A stretch of DNA of 64,000 nt, taken from NCBI GenBank assembly GCA_934648845.1, contig CAKUFS010000010.1, positions 1 to 64,000 on the forward strand, written 5' to 3'. A program made the position numbers and the translations under genes. Of this stretch, positions 27,164 through 35,563 are shown piece by piece (the stretch's first letter is position 1; every line of letters begins with the position of its first letter). The notes beneath the pieces are model-generated. The model was not told where the DNA came from, searched no databases, and saw nothing but the letters and a program-made list of their open reading frames with translations. This stretch comes from an uncultured Eggerthellaceae bacterium (lineage in GTDB: Bacteria > Actinomycetota > Coriobacteriia > Coriobacteriales > Eggerthellaceae).

Positions 27164-29152
27164 ATGGCTCTTGATTTGGACAAACAACAAAAGACGATGA
27201 TCCTGGTGCTTCTTATGGGCACCATTTTGGTCATCCTGAACGCAACGCTTCTTTCCCCTGCGCTGCCATCGATCATGGCGGACACCGGCGTTTCCGCCAC
27301 CACCGTGCAGTGGCTTACTAGCTCGTACGCACTGGTTGAGGCGTGCGTCATTCCGCTGAACGCTTTCTTCGTAGGACGCTTCTCTACGCGCCAGCTGTTC
27401 ATGGGCAGCATCGGATGGTTCTGCATTTCCAGCATTGTTGCTGGTCTGGCGCCGAATTTCTACGTGATTCTGGCCGCACGCGTGATGATGGCATTTGCCA
27501 CGGGCATCATCATGCCCATGTCGTTTACGCTGATTTTGCTCACCATTCCCCGCGAGAAGCGCGGCAGTGCCATGGGCCTTATCGGGCTGGCGATTGGCTT
27601 TGCGCCCGCGATTGGCCCCACGCTTTCCGGCTTCATTGTTGACTCTTTGGGCTGGCGCGAGCTGTTCTTCGTTGTGGCGGCGCTGTGCGTAGTCGTGCTT
27701 GTTGCGGCGGCGTTCAAGCTGAAGAATTTCCAAGGCTTCGAGAAATCGAGCTTCGATGCACCTTCCGTTACGCTTCTGGGCGTAGGCATGGTGAGCCTGT
27801 TGTATGGCATTTCGTCTATCACTTCTGCCCGCAACATTGCGCTTGATGTGGCGCTTATTGTTGCCGGCTTGGTGCTTTTGGGTATTTTCTGCCGTCGTCA
27901 GCTCAAGCTGGAAAACCCCATTTTGCGCATTGGCGTGCTGAAGTCGCCAAAGTTCCGTACCGCGGTTATTCTGGTCGCGCTGTTGCAGGCATCGCTTATC
28001 GGCTCCGAAGTTGTGCTGCCGCTCTACGTGCAGCAAGTTATGGGCAACGGCGCTACCACCTCGGGTCTGCTCATGATGCCAGGCGCTATCATTGGCGCGG
28101 TGTGCGGCCTGGTAGCAGGGCGACTGTTCGACAACTTCGGCGTGCGCGGTCCCGTGGTTTTCGGTGCCTGCATGGTTGCTATCGGCGCGTTTGGCGTGAC
28201 CACGTTCAACATCGGCATGGACATTCTGATGGTCACCGTTGTGTATACCACCATGTCAATCGGCATTCAGTTTTTGAACACGCCGCTGAATACCTGGGGC
28301 ATTAACTCGCTGGATAATCGCGTGATCCAGCACGCTAACTCCATTTCGTCCACCATGAATCAGGTGGGCATATCCGTGGGCACCGCGTTTATTGTAAGCT
28401 TGACCGCACTCGGCGGTTTTCTTGCCCCCGCCGATGCATCAGCCCAGGTTGTAACGATGGCGGGCGTCCATGCGGCATTCTGCGGCATGTGTGCACTTCT
28501 TATTATTGTTGTGCTGGGCATTTTGCTGTTTGTACGCGAAAAGGACGGCAAGCGAGCCGCAGCAAGCACGGGCGCGAGCGACGCGAGCAACGCGCAAGCG
28601 GAAACAGGTGCTGGTGCGGCGGCTGGTCCCTTCGTGGCCTTCCCTTCTCTTGAAGGCATTGCGGGCATCGATCGTCCATTTTTGGTGTCCGACGTCATGA
28701 ATCCCCGGCCCAACGTGGTGTCGCAGGATGCAACCGTGCGCCAGGCGATTGACGCCATGCGCGCTACCGAGACCAGCGGCGTTCCCGTGGTAGATAGCAC
28801 TGGCGGCGTGGTCGGATTCATTTCCGACGGCGACATCATGGGGTATCTTTCCAACCAGACGGGAAATTTTTCCGACGGCACAAATTACTTTGCGCTTATC
28901 GAGAACCAGGACTTTTGGACGCGCCTGGGCAGCCTGCTTGACCTCAATGTCATGCGCCTTGCCACAAAGCGCGTCATTTCCATTGAAGCACTCGACGATG
29001 CCGAGGTTGCATTCAAGCTGCTCTCCGAAAAGCGCATCAAGAAAGTACCCGTGCTCCATCAGGGGAAATTGGTCGGCACACTCTCGCGCCGCAACGTTAT
29101 GAATGCGCTGGCAACGGCCGAAACCATGCTTGCGCAAAGCGCTGGCGCGTAG
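27164..29152 (+). CDS. MFS transporter (DHA2-type) fused to a C-terminal CBS-domain pair
   Basis: This 662-residue protein joins a drug:H+ antiporter-like MFS permease (about 1-470, up to 14 spans; motifs PALPSIMADTG, TVQWLTSSYAL, LGWRELFFVVAALC) to two CBS domains (about 505-650). The CBS part starts at FLVSDVMNPRPNVVSQDA and includes GVPVVDSTGGVVGFISDGDI and IKKVPVLHQGKLVGTLSR. An Ala/Ser/Thr linker separates them. CBS pairs bind adenine nucleotides or S-adenosyl compounds, so transport may be gated by cell energy or nucleotide state. Substrate unknown. GAGGT precedes the ATG; a strong terminator follows. Confidence 0.92.
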   Translation: MALDLDKQQKTMILVLLMGTILVILNATLLSPALPSIMADTGVSATTVQWLTSSYALVEACVIPLNAFFVGRFSTRQLFMGSIGWFCISSIVAGLAPNFYVILAARVMMAFATGIIMPMSFTLILLTIPREKRGSAMGLIGLAIGFAPAIGPTLSGFIVDSLGWRELFFVVAALCVVVLVAAAFKLKNFQGFEKSSFDAPSVTLLGVGMVSLLYGISSITSARNIALDVALIVAGLVLLGIFCRRQLKLENPILRIGVLKSPKFRTAVILVALLQASLIGSEVVLPLYVQQVMGNGATTSGLLMMPGAIIGAVCGLVAGRLFDNFGVRGPVVFGACMVAIGAFGVTTFNIGMDILMVTVVYTTMSIGIQFLNTPLNTWGINSLDNRVIQHANSISSTMNQVGISVGTAFIVSLTALGGFLAPADASAQVVTMAGVHAAFCGMCALLIIVVLGILLFVREKDGKRAAASTGASDASNAQAETGAGAAAGPFVAFPSLEGIAGIDRPFLVSDVMNPRPNVVSQDATVRQAIDAMRATETSGVPVVDSTGGVVGFISDGDIMGYLSNQTGNFSDGTNYFALIENQDFWTRLGSLLDLNVMRLATKRVISIEALDDAEVAFKLLSEKRIKKVPVLHQGKLVGTLSRRNVMNALATAETMLAQSAGA

Positions 29153-29257
29153 AGATACGTGCGCTGCCGGGAGGCGCCTGCGCTAAGAACAAGACGGGTG
29201 AGCAAGCCCGCTCGTACCAGGCAGTTTCGCGAGTTGCAGGCGTTTTCCAATTCGATT

Positions 29258-29300
29258 AAAAGGCGTGGTGGCCTATTGAGGTCACCACGCCTTTTCTTTT
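29258..29300 (+). terminator. Terminator of the MFS-CBS gene
   Basis: AAAAGGCGTGGTG pairs perfectly with CACCACGCCTTTT and is followed by CTTTT, about 105 bases after the stop codon. Confidence 0.88.
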
Positions 29301-29348
29301 GCAGCCACACGCGGCCCTCTTGCGACCCTTTTCGTAGCCCCTCTTGCG

Positions 29349-29406
29349 GCCCGCTCCGTAACTCCTCTCGCAGCTCTCTCGCAGCCCGCTCCGTAACTCC
29401 TCTCGC
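29349..29406. repeat. Two-copy 35-bp tandem repeat
   Basis: GCCCGCTCCGTAACTCCTCT recurs at 29349 and 29384 inside a longer C/T-rich run of GCGGCCC and GCTCTCTCGC words (29320-29420). No coding potential is evident. Confidence 0.6.
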
Positions 29407-29423
29407 GACGCTCTCGCGGCCCG

Positions 29424-29644
29424 CTTGTTGGAAAACCGAGGGTAGATTCGGGCAAATGCACGATAATCGGTGGTTCGGGAATCAAGCGCCATAAACTACA
29501 TCGAGCAGAAACAGAGCTGACCTGGGCTTTTACTGAAGACTCTTTCCAGATTGGAACAGATTCGCCAAAAACACCCCCGAAATCCAGACTTCGACCACCG
29601 AATATCGCCGATTTGCCTGAATTCGAGGGTCGTTTTCCAACAAG
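29424..29644. repeat. Dispersed palindromic element, 51-bp-half type, copy B
   Basis: Inverted halves lie at 29424-29474 (CTTGTTGGAAAACCGAGG ... AATCGGTGGT) and 29594-29644 (ACCACCGAATATCGCCG ... TTTTCCAACAAG). They match copy A at 6115-6345. The central GACCTGGG is at 29519-29526. The element ends 175 bases upstream of the second nuclease-like gene. Nothing else is recognised in the 29645-29818 spacer. Confidence 0.82.
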
Positions 29645-29818
29645 CACTTCCTACTCCAGCCGCTTTTGCACTCCTTGATAGCATTTTGTCAACCAATAAG
29701 CTCTTTTTGATAGCTTTTTGATAGCGAACTCGCTCCTTTTGCTGGTTTCTTGTCAACAGCGCAGCGCATGATAAGCAAAGCACTTCAAGCTTATCCACGC
29801 ATTCGCAAGGGGACCGCC

Positions 29819-30892
29819 ATGACAGCACCGCGTATATTTATCACCCACCAATCGGCCTGCAAGTACTGGATCCATCGGGACTTATATGAAACACACGAAT
29901 CACGAGCCAAGCCAGCCGATGCAGACACGCAAAGCGCTCTGGCGCTTAAAGATGCGCGCTCATTGATTATCGGGCTTAGTGAGCACGAGCCTTTGCACGT
30001 GACCGTCTCCGACACTACGAATCAGCACCCCATCCACAACGCTGCAATCCATTATCGAAGCATCCCCTACCCCGATTGGTCGTTTCGCCGAATACGCCCC
30101 GATGTCTTTGTAGCAAGCCCCGAACTTTGCTTTCTGAATGCAGCAACTATCCTGCCTTTCAACGCCCTTGTCCTTTACGGGATGGAGCTATGCGGAACGT
30201 ATGCAAGAACAGAAAGCATCTACGACTCCCCGCATGCAAACGAAATCGGAGACGCAGGAATCACGAGCGAGTTTCAGCACGCAAACGCGGCAAGCGACTA
30301 TTCGAGCGCAAACCCCGCTCGATATAAAAGAAACCCTCTCACTACCGTACAAAAAATCGAGGCCTATCTAGACAAATCGGAAGGAACAGCCGGAATCAAA
30401 ACCGCAAGACAAGCTTGCAGGTATCTTTTGAACGGCTCGGCATCGGCACGGGAATCTGTTCTTGCAACAATAATGATGCTCCCGCCGCGCTTGGGCGGGT
30501 TCGGCATGCCGGCTCCGAACCTCAATTATGGCATTGAGGTCAACTTGCTCAGCAAAATATGCGCTGGTCAGAAAATCACCCTGCACGGAGATATCGTATG
30601 GCGCTACGCAAGACTCGTGGTTGAATACGACGGTCTTCAACACGGAATAGCAGACAACCACAGCGTTGACAAGCAGCGCGACCACCTGCTCCTTGAGGCG
30701 GGATACGAAGTGGTTCGATTCACCGATAAGTCCATAAGAAGCGGTCTTGAGCTGGAACGACTGGCGCGCACTATAAATCGAAAAGCCCATTTACGCCGGC
30801 CCGCAAGCGCTCTGCAGTGGGATACCAGAAAAGAACGAACTCTTGATGAGCTGCTTTTCCACAGCGACCCACCGTGGATTCAACATCCATAG
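29819..30892 (+). CDS. Nuclease-like protein with C-terminal DUF559/Vsr-type fold, paralogue 2
   Basis: This 357-residue paralogue of the protein at 17877-18839 shares ASPELCFLNAA, MELCGTYAR, YLLNGSASARE and LPPRLGGFGMPAPNLNY. Its C-terminal domain is better preserved: DIVWRYARLVVEYDGLQHG supplies the D...E-Y-D acidic cluster, followed by DKQRDHLLLEAGYEVVRFT, the basic helix and last strand of DUF559/Vsr-like nucleases. The N-terminal HQSACKYWIHRD may be a DNA-binding module. AAGGGG lies seven bases before ATG 29819. I see no partner methylase or toxin-antitoxin gene. A nuclease role is inference from the fold pattern only. Confidence 0.7.
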   Translation: MTAPRIFITHQSACKYWIHRDLYETHESRAKPADADTQSALALKDARSLIIGLSEHEPLHVTVSDTTNQHPIHNAAIHYRSIPYPDWSFRRIRPDVFVASPELCFLNAATILPFNALVLYGMELCGTYARTESIYDSPHANEIGDAGITSEFQHANAASDYSSANPARYKRNPLTTVQKIEAYLDKSEGTAGIKTARQACRYLLNGSASARESVLATIMMLPPRLGGFGMPAPNLNYGIEVNLLSKICAGQKITLHGDIVWRYARLVVEYDGLQHGIADNHSVDKQRDHLLLEAGYEVVRFTDKSIRSGLELERLARTINRKAHLRRPASALQWDTRKERTLDELLFHSDPPWIQHP

Positions 30893-31131
30893 AACGCCCA
30901 GATCACCCGCTTATCGGCTTATTGCGCAGCACTTTTATATCCCCCATAGCTCCTGGTTTGCTACGCCGCAATGCGAATCGCAAGGCGTCCTGCAAGGTGC
31001 TCTTTTGCATGCAGACACGCAGCCGAACAAAAGACAAAAACGGAGAAAACCTCGCTTTATTCGAGCGCTCATGCTATTCTCATTTGCATATCAATCTAGC
31101 TCAAGAATATTTCGAGAGAAAGGATCGCGTT

Positions 31132-31983
31132 ATGGGCTGCGCCGAAGGAGATTGCTGCACTAATAAATCAGAAAACAAGATTATCAGCTTGCCGAAAACG
31201 CTCGATCACAACACCCCCTGGAAAATGTACAATCACCTGATCGGCGGCATTCCTGAAGACATCATCGTAACGGATTACTGCCTGGGAACCCAATGGACCT
31301 ACGTGGACACCACCTGGGGCATGGGCGTTTCGTTCACCTGCAAGGGCGGTGCGCCACGCCAGTTCACCATGGATTTGCGCGGGCTGCCGCTACGCACCGT
31401 TGCTGAGCTGGCGAAAAGCTGGAATTTCGCAGAGGCGTCGTTGGGCGTTGCCGCCATCAATGCATATTATTCCCAGAAAAAACTGCTTGATCCCTTGGGC
31501 TGCATCTACGATGAACCCGTTGAGCTGCCCGATGGAAGCATCCATAAAATGGACACATTCGAGTTGTTCCGCGAGGAGTCTACCGGCAAGAAGATCACGA
31601 TTGTGGGCCACTTCCCCCACGTCAGGCGCATTGAGGAATACGCCAGCGAGCTAACGGTGCTCGAGCGCGACTGCCACTCCTCCATCGACACGCCCGACCC
31701 TGCTTGCGAGTACGTGCTGCCGAGTCAGGATTTTGCGTTCATCACCGGCGTCACATTCATCAACAAGACCGCGCCGCGCTTGATTGACCTGGCAAAAGAC
31801 GCGAAAACTATCTTCGTGGGCCCCAGCGTCATCATGAGCCCGTTCCTGTTCAAGTGGGGCGTAGACATGTTAGCGGGCAGCGTAGTGAACGACCCCGAGC
31901 ACGTAGCGTTCAATGTGAAGAACGGCGCGGGTCGATTCTTCGGCAACGCTCTGCAGATGGCGGCTTTATCCCCGCAAGCTTAG
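31132..31983 (+). CDS. DUF364 family protein (putative heavy-metal chelation domain)
   Basis: This 283-residue protein resembles DUF364/DUF4213 proteins, annotated as putative heavy-metal chelators and often near metal transport or cofactor genes. Visible features are a Cys-rich start (MGCAEGDCC), the segment TTWGMGVSFTCKGG in the N-terminal half, ELTVLERDCHSSIDTPDPA in the middle and IFVGPSVIMSPFLFKWGVDM near the end, the usual motif pattern of the family. AAAGGATCG precedes ATG 31132; the 180 upstream in-frame codons are not family-like. No metal gene is adjacent. Function is unproven. Confidence 0.72.
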   Translation: MGCAEGDCCTNKSENKIISLPKTLDHNTPWKMYNHLIGGIPEDIIVTDYCLGTQWTYVDTTWGMGVSFTCKGGAPRQFTMDLRGLPLRTVAELAKSWNFAEASLGVAAINAYYSQKKLLDPLGCIYDEPVELPDGSIHKMDTFELFREESTGKKITIVGHFPHVRRIEEYASELTVLERDCHSSIDTPDPACEYVLPSQDFAFITGVTFINKTAPRLIDLAKDAKTIFVGPSVIMSPFLFKWGVDMLAGSVVNDPEHVAFNVKNGAGRFFGNALQMAALSPQA

Positions 31984-32101
31984 AGTTGGCCGATCTTCAC
32001 GCGAACACGGTGTAGCTTCTGGTTGGAGCCAGAAAACAAGAAGCAAGACAAGGTATTGACGTGGGTTCGGTGCGCATCCTTCAAGCAACCACACGGCACT
32101 C

Positions 32102-32135
32102 AAGGGGCTTTCGATTCGAGAGTCCCTTCTTTTTT
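32102..32135 (+). terminator. Terminator after the DUF364 gene
   Basis: AAGGGGCTTTC pairs imperfectly with GAGAGTCCCTT and runs into CTTTTTT, about 120 bases after the stop codon. Confidence 0.7.
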
Positions 32136-32213
32136 AGAGCAAAAAAACGCACATTTGTTTGCTTTTTTATCGATAACGCAGTATCATGAATGCCTCAAAA
32201 AGAAAGGCCGCCC

Positions 32214-33983
32214 ATGAATACCGTCAACCATTTCTCACTACCCTATTTGCTGCCTTACTGCTGGGACCGCATGCTGTCGTTTCTTGCCATGCGCGCCATC
32301 CCCGGCGTTGAAACGGTGCAGCAAGGCGCTTATTGGCGCACCGTGCGCGCCTACGATGGCAGCGGAAATGTTCTATGCGGATGGATTCACGCGGAAAATA
32401 GCTTGGCAAAATCCCAGATAGAAATCGAATTTGCAGACAATCTTGCTCCCGCCGCAGATTACCTAGAGAAGCGTTTGAAACACCTGTTTGATACTGAGCG
32501 TAACCCTACCGCCATCGGAAGCAAGCTGGAGAGCATGAACGAATATCACGAAGGCTCATTCGTTGCCGGAACACGTATTCCCGGGTGTTACGACGGCTTC
32601 GAGATGGCCTGCCGCGCCGTGCTGGGTCAACAGATTTCCGTGAAAGGAGCAAGTACCCTAGCAGGACGCATAGCATCGCATTTTGGGACGCCCCTAGATA
32701 CAGACATTCCCGGGCTGGAATATCTCTTCCCCACTCCTGCAGACATACGCGCGCTGGCAAAAAATGCGCCCATCGAGGAATCACTTGGGTCTCTTGGCAT
32801 TATCGGCACGCGCTGTCGGACCATGCTCGCGCTGGCGGAGTTGCTTGAACGCGACCCCGTAGCAATTGAGCCGTGCGCGAAAGGAGGGGCAACACCTGAA
32901 GAAAAGATTTCAGAGCTTGTAAAGTTACCGGGCATTGGGGAATGGACCGCCCATTACATTGCGATGCGCTCCATGGGTTGGAGCGATGCCTTCCCCGCTA
33001 CTGACCTGGGGATAATCAAATTTCTGGGCACCAAGAAGAAAAAGGAGCTTGTCGCAGCAGCAGAAAAATGGCGGCCCTGGAGATCGTACGCGGTCATGAA
33101 CATGTGGACAACCGAACAAGCAGAATTGCAAGAAACGCAGAGTAAGCAGATCGCGAAGAGCGAACACGCAAAGACAAAAGCCAAAATAGAAGCGAAATCA
33201 TCGAACGAAATGTCTTCGGAAAAGACGATGAACGAAGCAGGCAAGGCTCCTTCGAGATCAGCACAGAATACAAGGTCGGGAACGTTGCCCAAAAGAGCAC
33301 TGACATCAAGACAAAAGAACGAGAAAGCGCCAAACGCGATATTGAAAGAAGCGGACGCAACGTCGCCGGAAGCTTCAGCGAAGAAGCCCAAGGCGGTCGC
33401 AAACGCCCAAGCGGCCACGAAGCATCAAAACATGCCAGCGATCGCAACGGCATGGTACGAAACACCTTTTATGGGACGCGTCATGGTAGCAGCAACCGAT
33501 CAGGCTATTGTGGGATTATGGATGGAGGGACAAAAGTATTTCGGAGCCAGCATGCCCCGCGGTAGCGTTGCGGAAAACTCGGACCATCCCCTTATTCAGA
33601 AAGCGTTTTCGTGGCTCGACCGCTACTACGCTGGAGACAAGCCCGCAATCTCCGAATTGACGCTTGAACCACAAGGCAGCGCGTTTCGCCAAGTTATTTG
33701 GAAGCTCCTCTGCGAAATTCCTTATGGACAGACCTCTACCTATGGCGAGCTTGCCGAAAAAGCTGCGGAGCTTATGGGAAAAGAGCACATGGCATCGCTT
33801 GCTGTGGGCGGAGCCGTGGGACACAACCCCATCTCTGTCATTATCCCTTGTCATCGCGTAGTAGGCGCAAACGGGAGCCTTACCGGCTATGCGGGTGGGC
33901 TGGATAAGAAGATCGCACTCTTGAAGCACGAAGGCGTGGATACCGACAAGCTTTTCCGTCCCGTGAAAGGAACGGCGCTCTAG
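32214..33983 (+). CDS. Bifunctional DNA alkylation repair: AlkA-type glycosylase fused to O6-methylguanine-DNA methyltransferase
   Basis: This 589-residue fusion combines two alkylation repair activities. Residues ~1-300 are an AlkA-type 3-methyladenine glycosylase: RAVLGQQISVKGASTLAGR, helix-hairpin-helix LPGIGEWTAHYIA (about 239-250) and catalytic Asp264 in ATDLGIIK. Residues ~302-405 are a Lys/Ala/Ser-rich disordered linker. Residues ~415-589 are a suicide methyltransferase with the acceptor Cys546 in IPCHRVVGANGSLTGYAGG. The Ada AraC domain is absent, so no autoregulation is expected. ATG 32214 has AAAGG upstream. A second MGMT-like gene follows within 190 bases. Confidence 0.93.
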   Translation: MNTVNHFSLPYLLPYCWDRMLSFLAMRAIPGVETVQQGAYWRTVRAYDGSGNVLCGWIHAENSLAKSQIEIEFADNLAPAADYLEKRLKHLFDTERNPTAIGSKLESMNEYHEGSFVAGTRIPGCYDGFEMACRAVLGQQISVKGASTLAGRIASHFGTPLDTDIPGLEYLFPTPADIRALAKNAPIEESLGSLGIIGTRCRTMLALAELLERDPVAIEPCAKGGATPEEKISELVKLPGIGEWTAHYIAMRSMGWSDAFPATDLGIIKFLGTKKKKELVAAAEKWRPWRSYAVMNMWTTEQAELQETQSKQIAKSEHAKTKAKIEAKSSNEMSSEKTMNEAGKAPSRSAQNTRSGTLPKRALTSRQKNEKAPNAILKEADATSPEASAKKPKAVANAQAATKHQNMPAIATAWYETPFMGRVMVAATDQAIVGLWMEGQKYFGASMPRGSVAENSDHPLIQKAFSWLDRYYAGDKPAISELTLEPQGSAFRQVIWKLLCEIPYGQTSTYGELAEKAAELMGKEHMASLAVGGAVGHNPISVIIPCHRVVGANGSLTGYAGGLDKKIALLKHEGVDTDKLFRPVKGTAL

Positions 33984-34171
33984 GGCAAACGAAACAACGG
34001 TCGCGCGATCGACCAACGCGCATTGAAAAATGGGTGTCTCGGCGAACTGCACGAGACGGCGCAAGGTGCATCGCGATGGTTCATCCCAGGCGATACACGC
34101 ATCGCAGCCGAATACGACAACAGCAGCAAAAGGCTCCCACGAAATGGGGACCCTGAAAGAAAGAGCAGAGT

Positions 34172-34609
34172 ATGGGTGATTTCTCAGAGCGGGTATATCG
34201 CGTTGTTGCAAGCATTCCCGCAGGTAAAGTGGCTAGTTATGGAACCATCGCGCGCCTGATGGGCAGCCCGCGCAGCGCCCGTTACGTAGGATTCGCACTG
34301 CGCAACAACCCCTCACCCGGCTCGGGGCTTGAAAACATCCCCTGTCATCGCGTGCTCTTCAAGGACGGCAGCCTGTGCGAAGGGTTTATTTTTGGCGGCC
34401 CCGGCGTTCAACGCGAGCTGCTTGAAGCAGAAGGCGTGACCTTTGCCGACAACAGCCATGTGGACATGGCTGCCTGCGAATGGGACGGCAGCGGATTCGT
34501 GGAGAACACAAGCTCAAGCGAAACCGAAGGCGGCGCAGCAGGCAAGGACACCAGCGCCCCTACTACTCCGCCCGCCGACTTCGATTGGCAAGCTGAACTG
34601 GGAGAATAA
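34172..34609 (+). CDS. MGMT-family DNA-binding protein with retained acceptor Cys
   Basis: This 145-residue protein corresponds to the DNA-binding half of alkylguanine transferases: VYRVVASIPAGKVASYGTIA helix-turn-helix region, arginine-finger region SPRSARYVGFALRNNP and active-site loop ENIPCHRVLFKDGSL with Cys58. Alkyltransferase-like (ATL) proteins have Trp in place of this Cys; here Cys is kept, so it may be a minimal transferase or recruit nucleotide excision repair. The last ~45 residues are an acidic, Ser/Thr-rich tail. It follows the AlkA-MGMT gene and probably belongs to the same alkylation response. Confidence 0.85.
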   Translation: MGDFSERVYRVVASIPAGKVASYGTIARLMGSPRSARYVGFALRNNPSPGSGLENIPCHRVLFKDGSLCEGFIFGGPGVQRELLEAEGVTFADNSHVDMAACEWDGSGFVENTSSSETEGGAAGKDTSAPTTPPADFDWQAELGE

Positions 34610-34618
34610 TGCTCCAAA

Positions 34619-35218
34619 TTACCAGTTCGCGCGAATGAAATCCAAAAGCTCCTGATAAGTTTCCAGCGCAGGAATCTCTGGATACTGCTCTTTGAGCGTA
34701 TCAGTGGTGCGGAAAAGTGCACCTGCCTTGGAATTTTGAATCATACGCACATCGTTGTAGCTGTCACCAGAAGCAATGGTATCAAAGCCCAAAGACTGGA
34801 ACGCACGAACCGCCTTGTACTTCTGATCATCGGTGCGCAGTTTATAGCCAGTGATTTCGCCATTTTCAGCGACCACGAGCTGATGACAGAAAATAGTGGG
34901 GTAACCCAACTTTTCCATAAGAGGACGAGCAAATTCCTCAAACGTGTCGCTCAAGATGATGACCTGGGCAAACGAACGTAGCTCATCCATAAACTCACGA
35001 GCGCCCGGCAAAAGGTCAATGCCTGCGATGGTCTGCTGAATTTCCTTAAGCCCCAGACCGTGCTCTTTCAAAATGGCAAGACGATACTGCATGAGTTTGT
35101 CGTAATCAGGTTCATCGCGCGTAGTCTTTCGCAACTCGGGAATACCCGTAGCTTCCGCGAATTCAATCCAAATCTCCGGCGCGGTAACGCCCTCCAAATC
35201 CAAGCAAACAATATTCAT
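34619..35218 (-). CDS. thrH: ThrH-type phosphoserine phosphatase / homoserine phosphotransferase
   Basis: This HAD-superfamily enzyme of 199 residues matches the ThrH branch. Its nucleophile motif is CLDLEGV (Asp7, with Glu9 in place of the second Asp of DxD), followed by PEIWIEFAEATGI, ILSDTFEEFARPLMEKLG (motif II) and IASGDSYNDVRMI (motif IV). ThrH of Pseudomonas dephosphorylates phosphoserine and can pass the phosphate to homoserine, linking serine and threonine synthesis. It is convergent with the MGMT-like gene, nine bases apart. No other serine or threonine gene is adjacent. Confidence 0.9.
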   Translation of the reverse strand: MNIVCLDLEGVTAPEIWIEFAEATGIPELRKTTRDEPDYDKLMQYRLAILKEHGLGLKEIQQTIAGIDLLPGAREFMDELRSFAQVIILSDTFEEFARPLMEKLGYPTIFCHQLVVAENGEITGYKLRTDDQKYKAVRAFQSLGFDTIASGDSYNDVRMIQNSKAGALFRTTDTLKEQYPEIPALETYQELLDFIRANW

Positions 35219-35563
35219 GCTTTTATGCCCCTATCTTTATCTGCTTTGCGCGGCGCAAAAACATCGCCGCATTTCGATGATACCGTTCGATAAACCAGCG
35301 TTCATTGTGAAACTCATCGCGCAACCCGCAACGCCCATACCCGCAAACGGGCGAATAAACTGGTCATCAGCACGGACATGCTGACACAAATGCAAAGAAG
35401 ATACGCGATGCGACTGCAATGCTCAACAAAAATACGCGAAGAACGCAATCGGCAGCGGCGGTTACCGTAAAACGCGCGCACCACAACCACTCACAAACAA
35501 GCGCAGGGACAATTACCTCCGCAAACAAAGTACGAGCGCGAAAACAATCACTATCGCCACATA
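35219..35563. other. Intergenic stretch with no recognised feature
   Basis: This stretch of 345 bases separates the methyltransferase stop from the thrH start. It should contain the thrH promoter. I see no gene, repeat or hairpin of note. Confidence 0.35.

Noticed and set aside
34172..34609. Calling the small MGMT-like gene an alkyltransferase-like (ATL) protein
   Set aside because: ATL proteins lack the acceptor Cys; here the loop is PCHR, so the broader MGMT-family call is safer.
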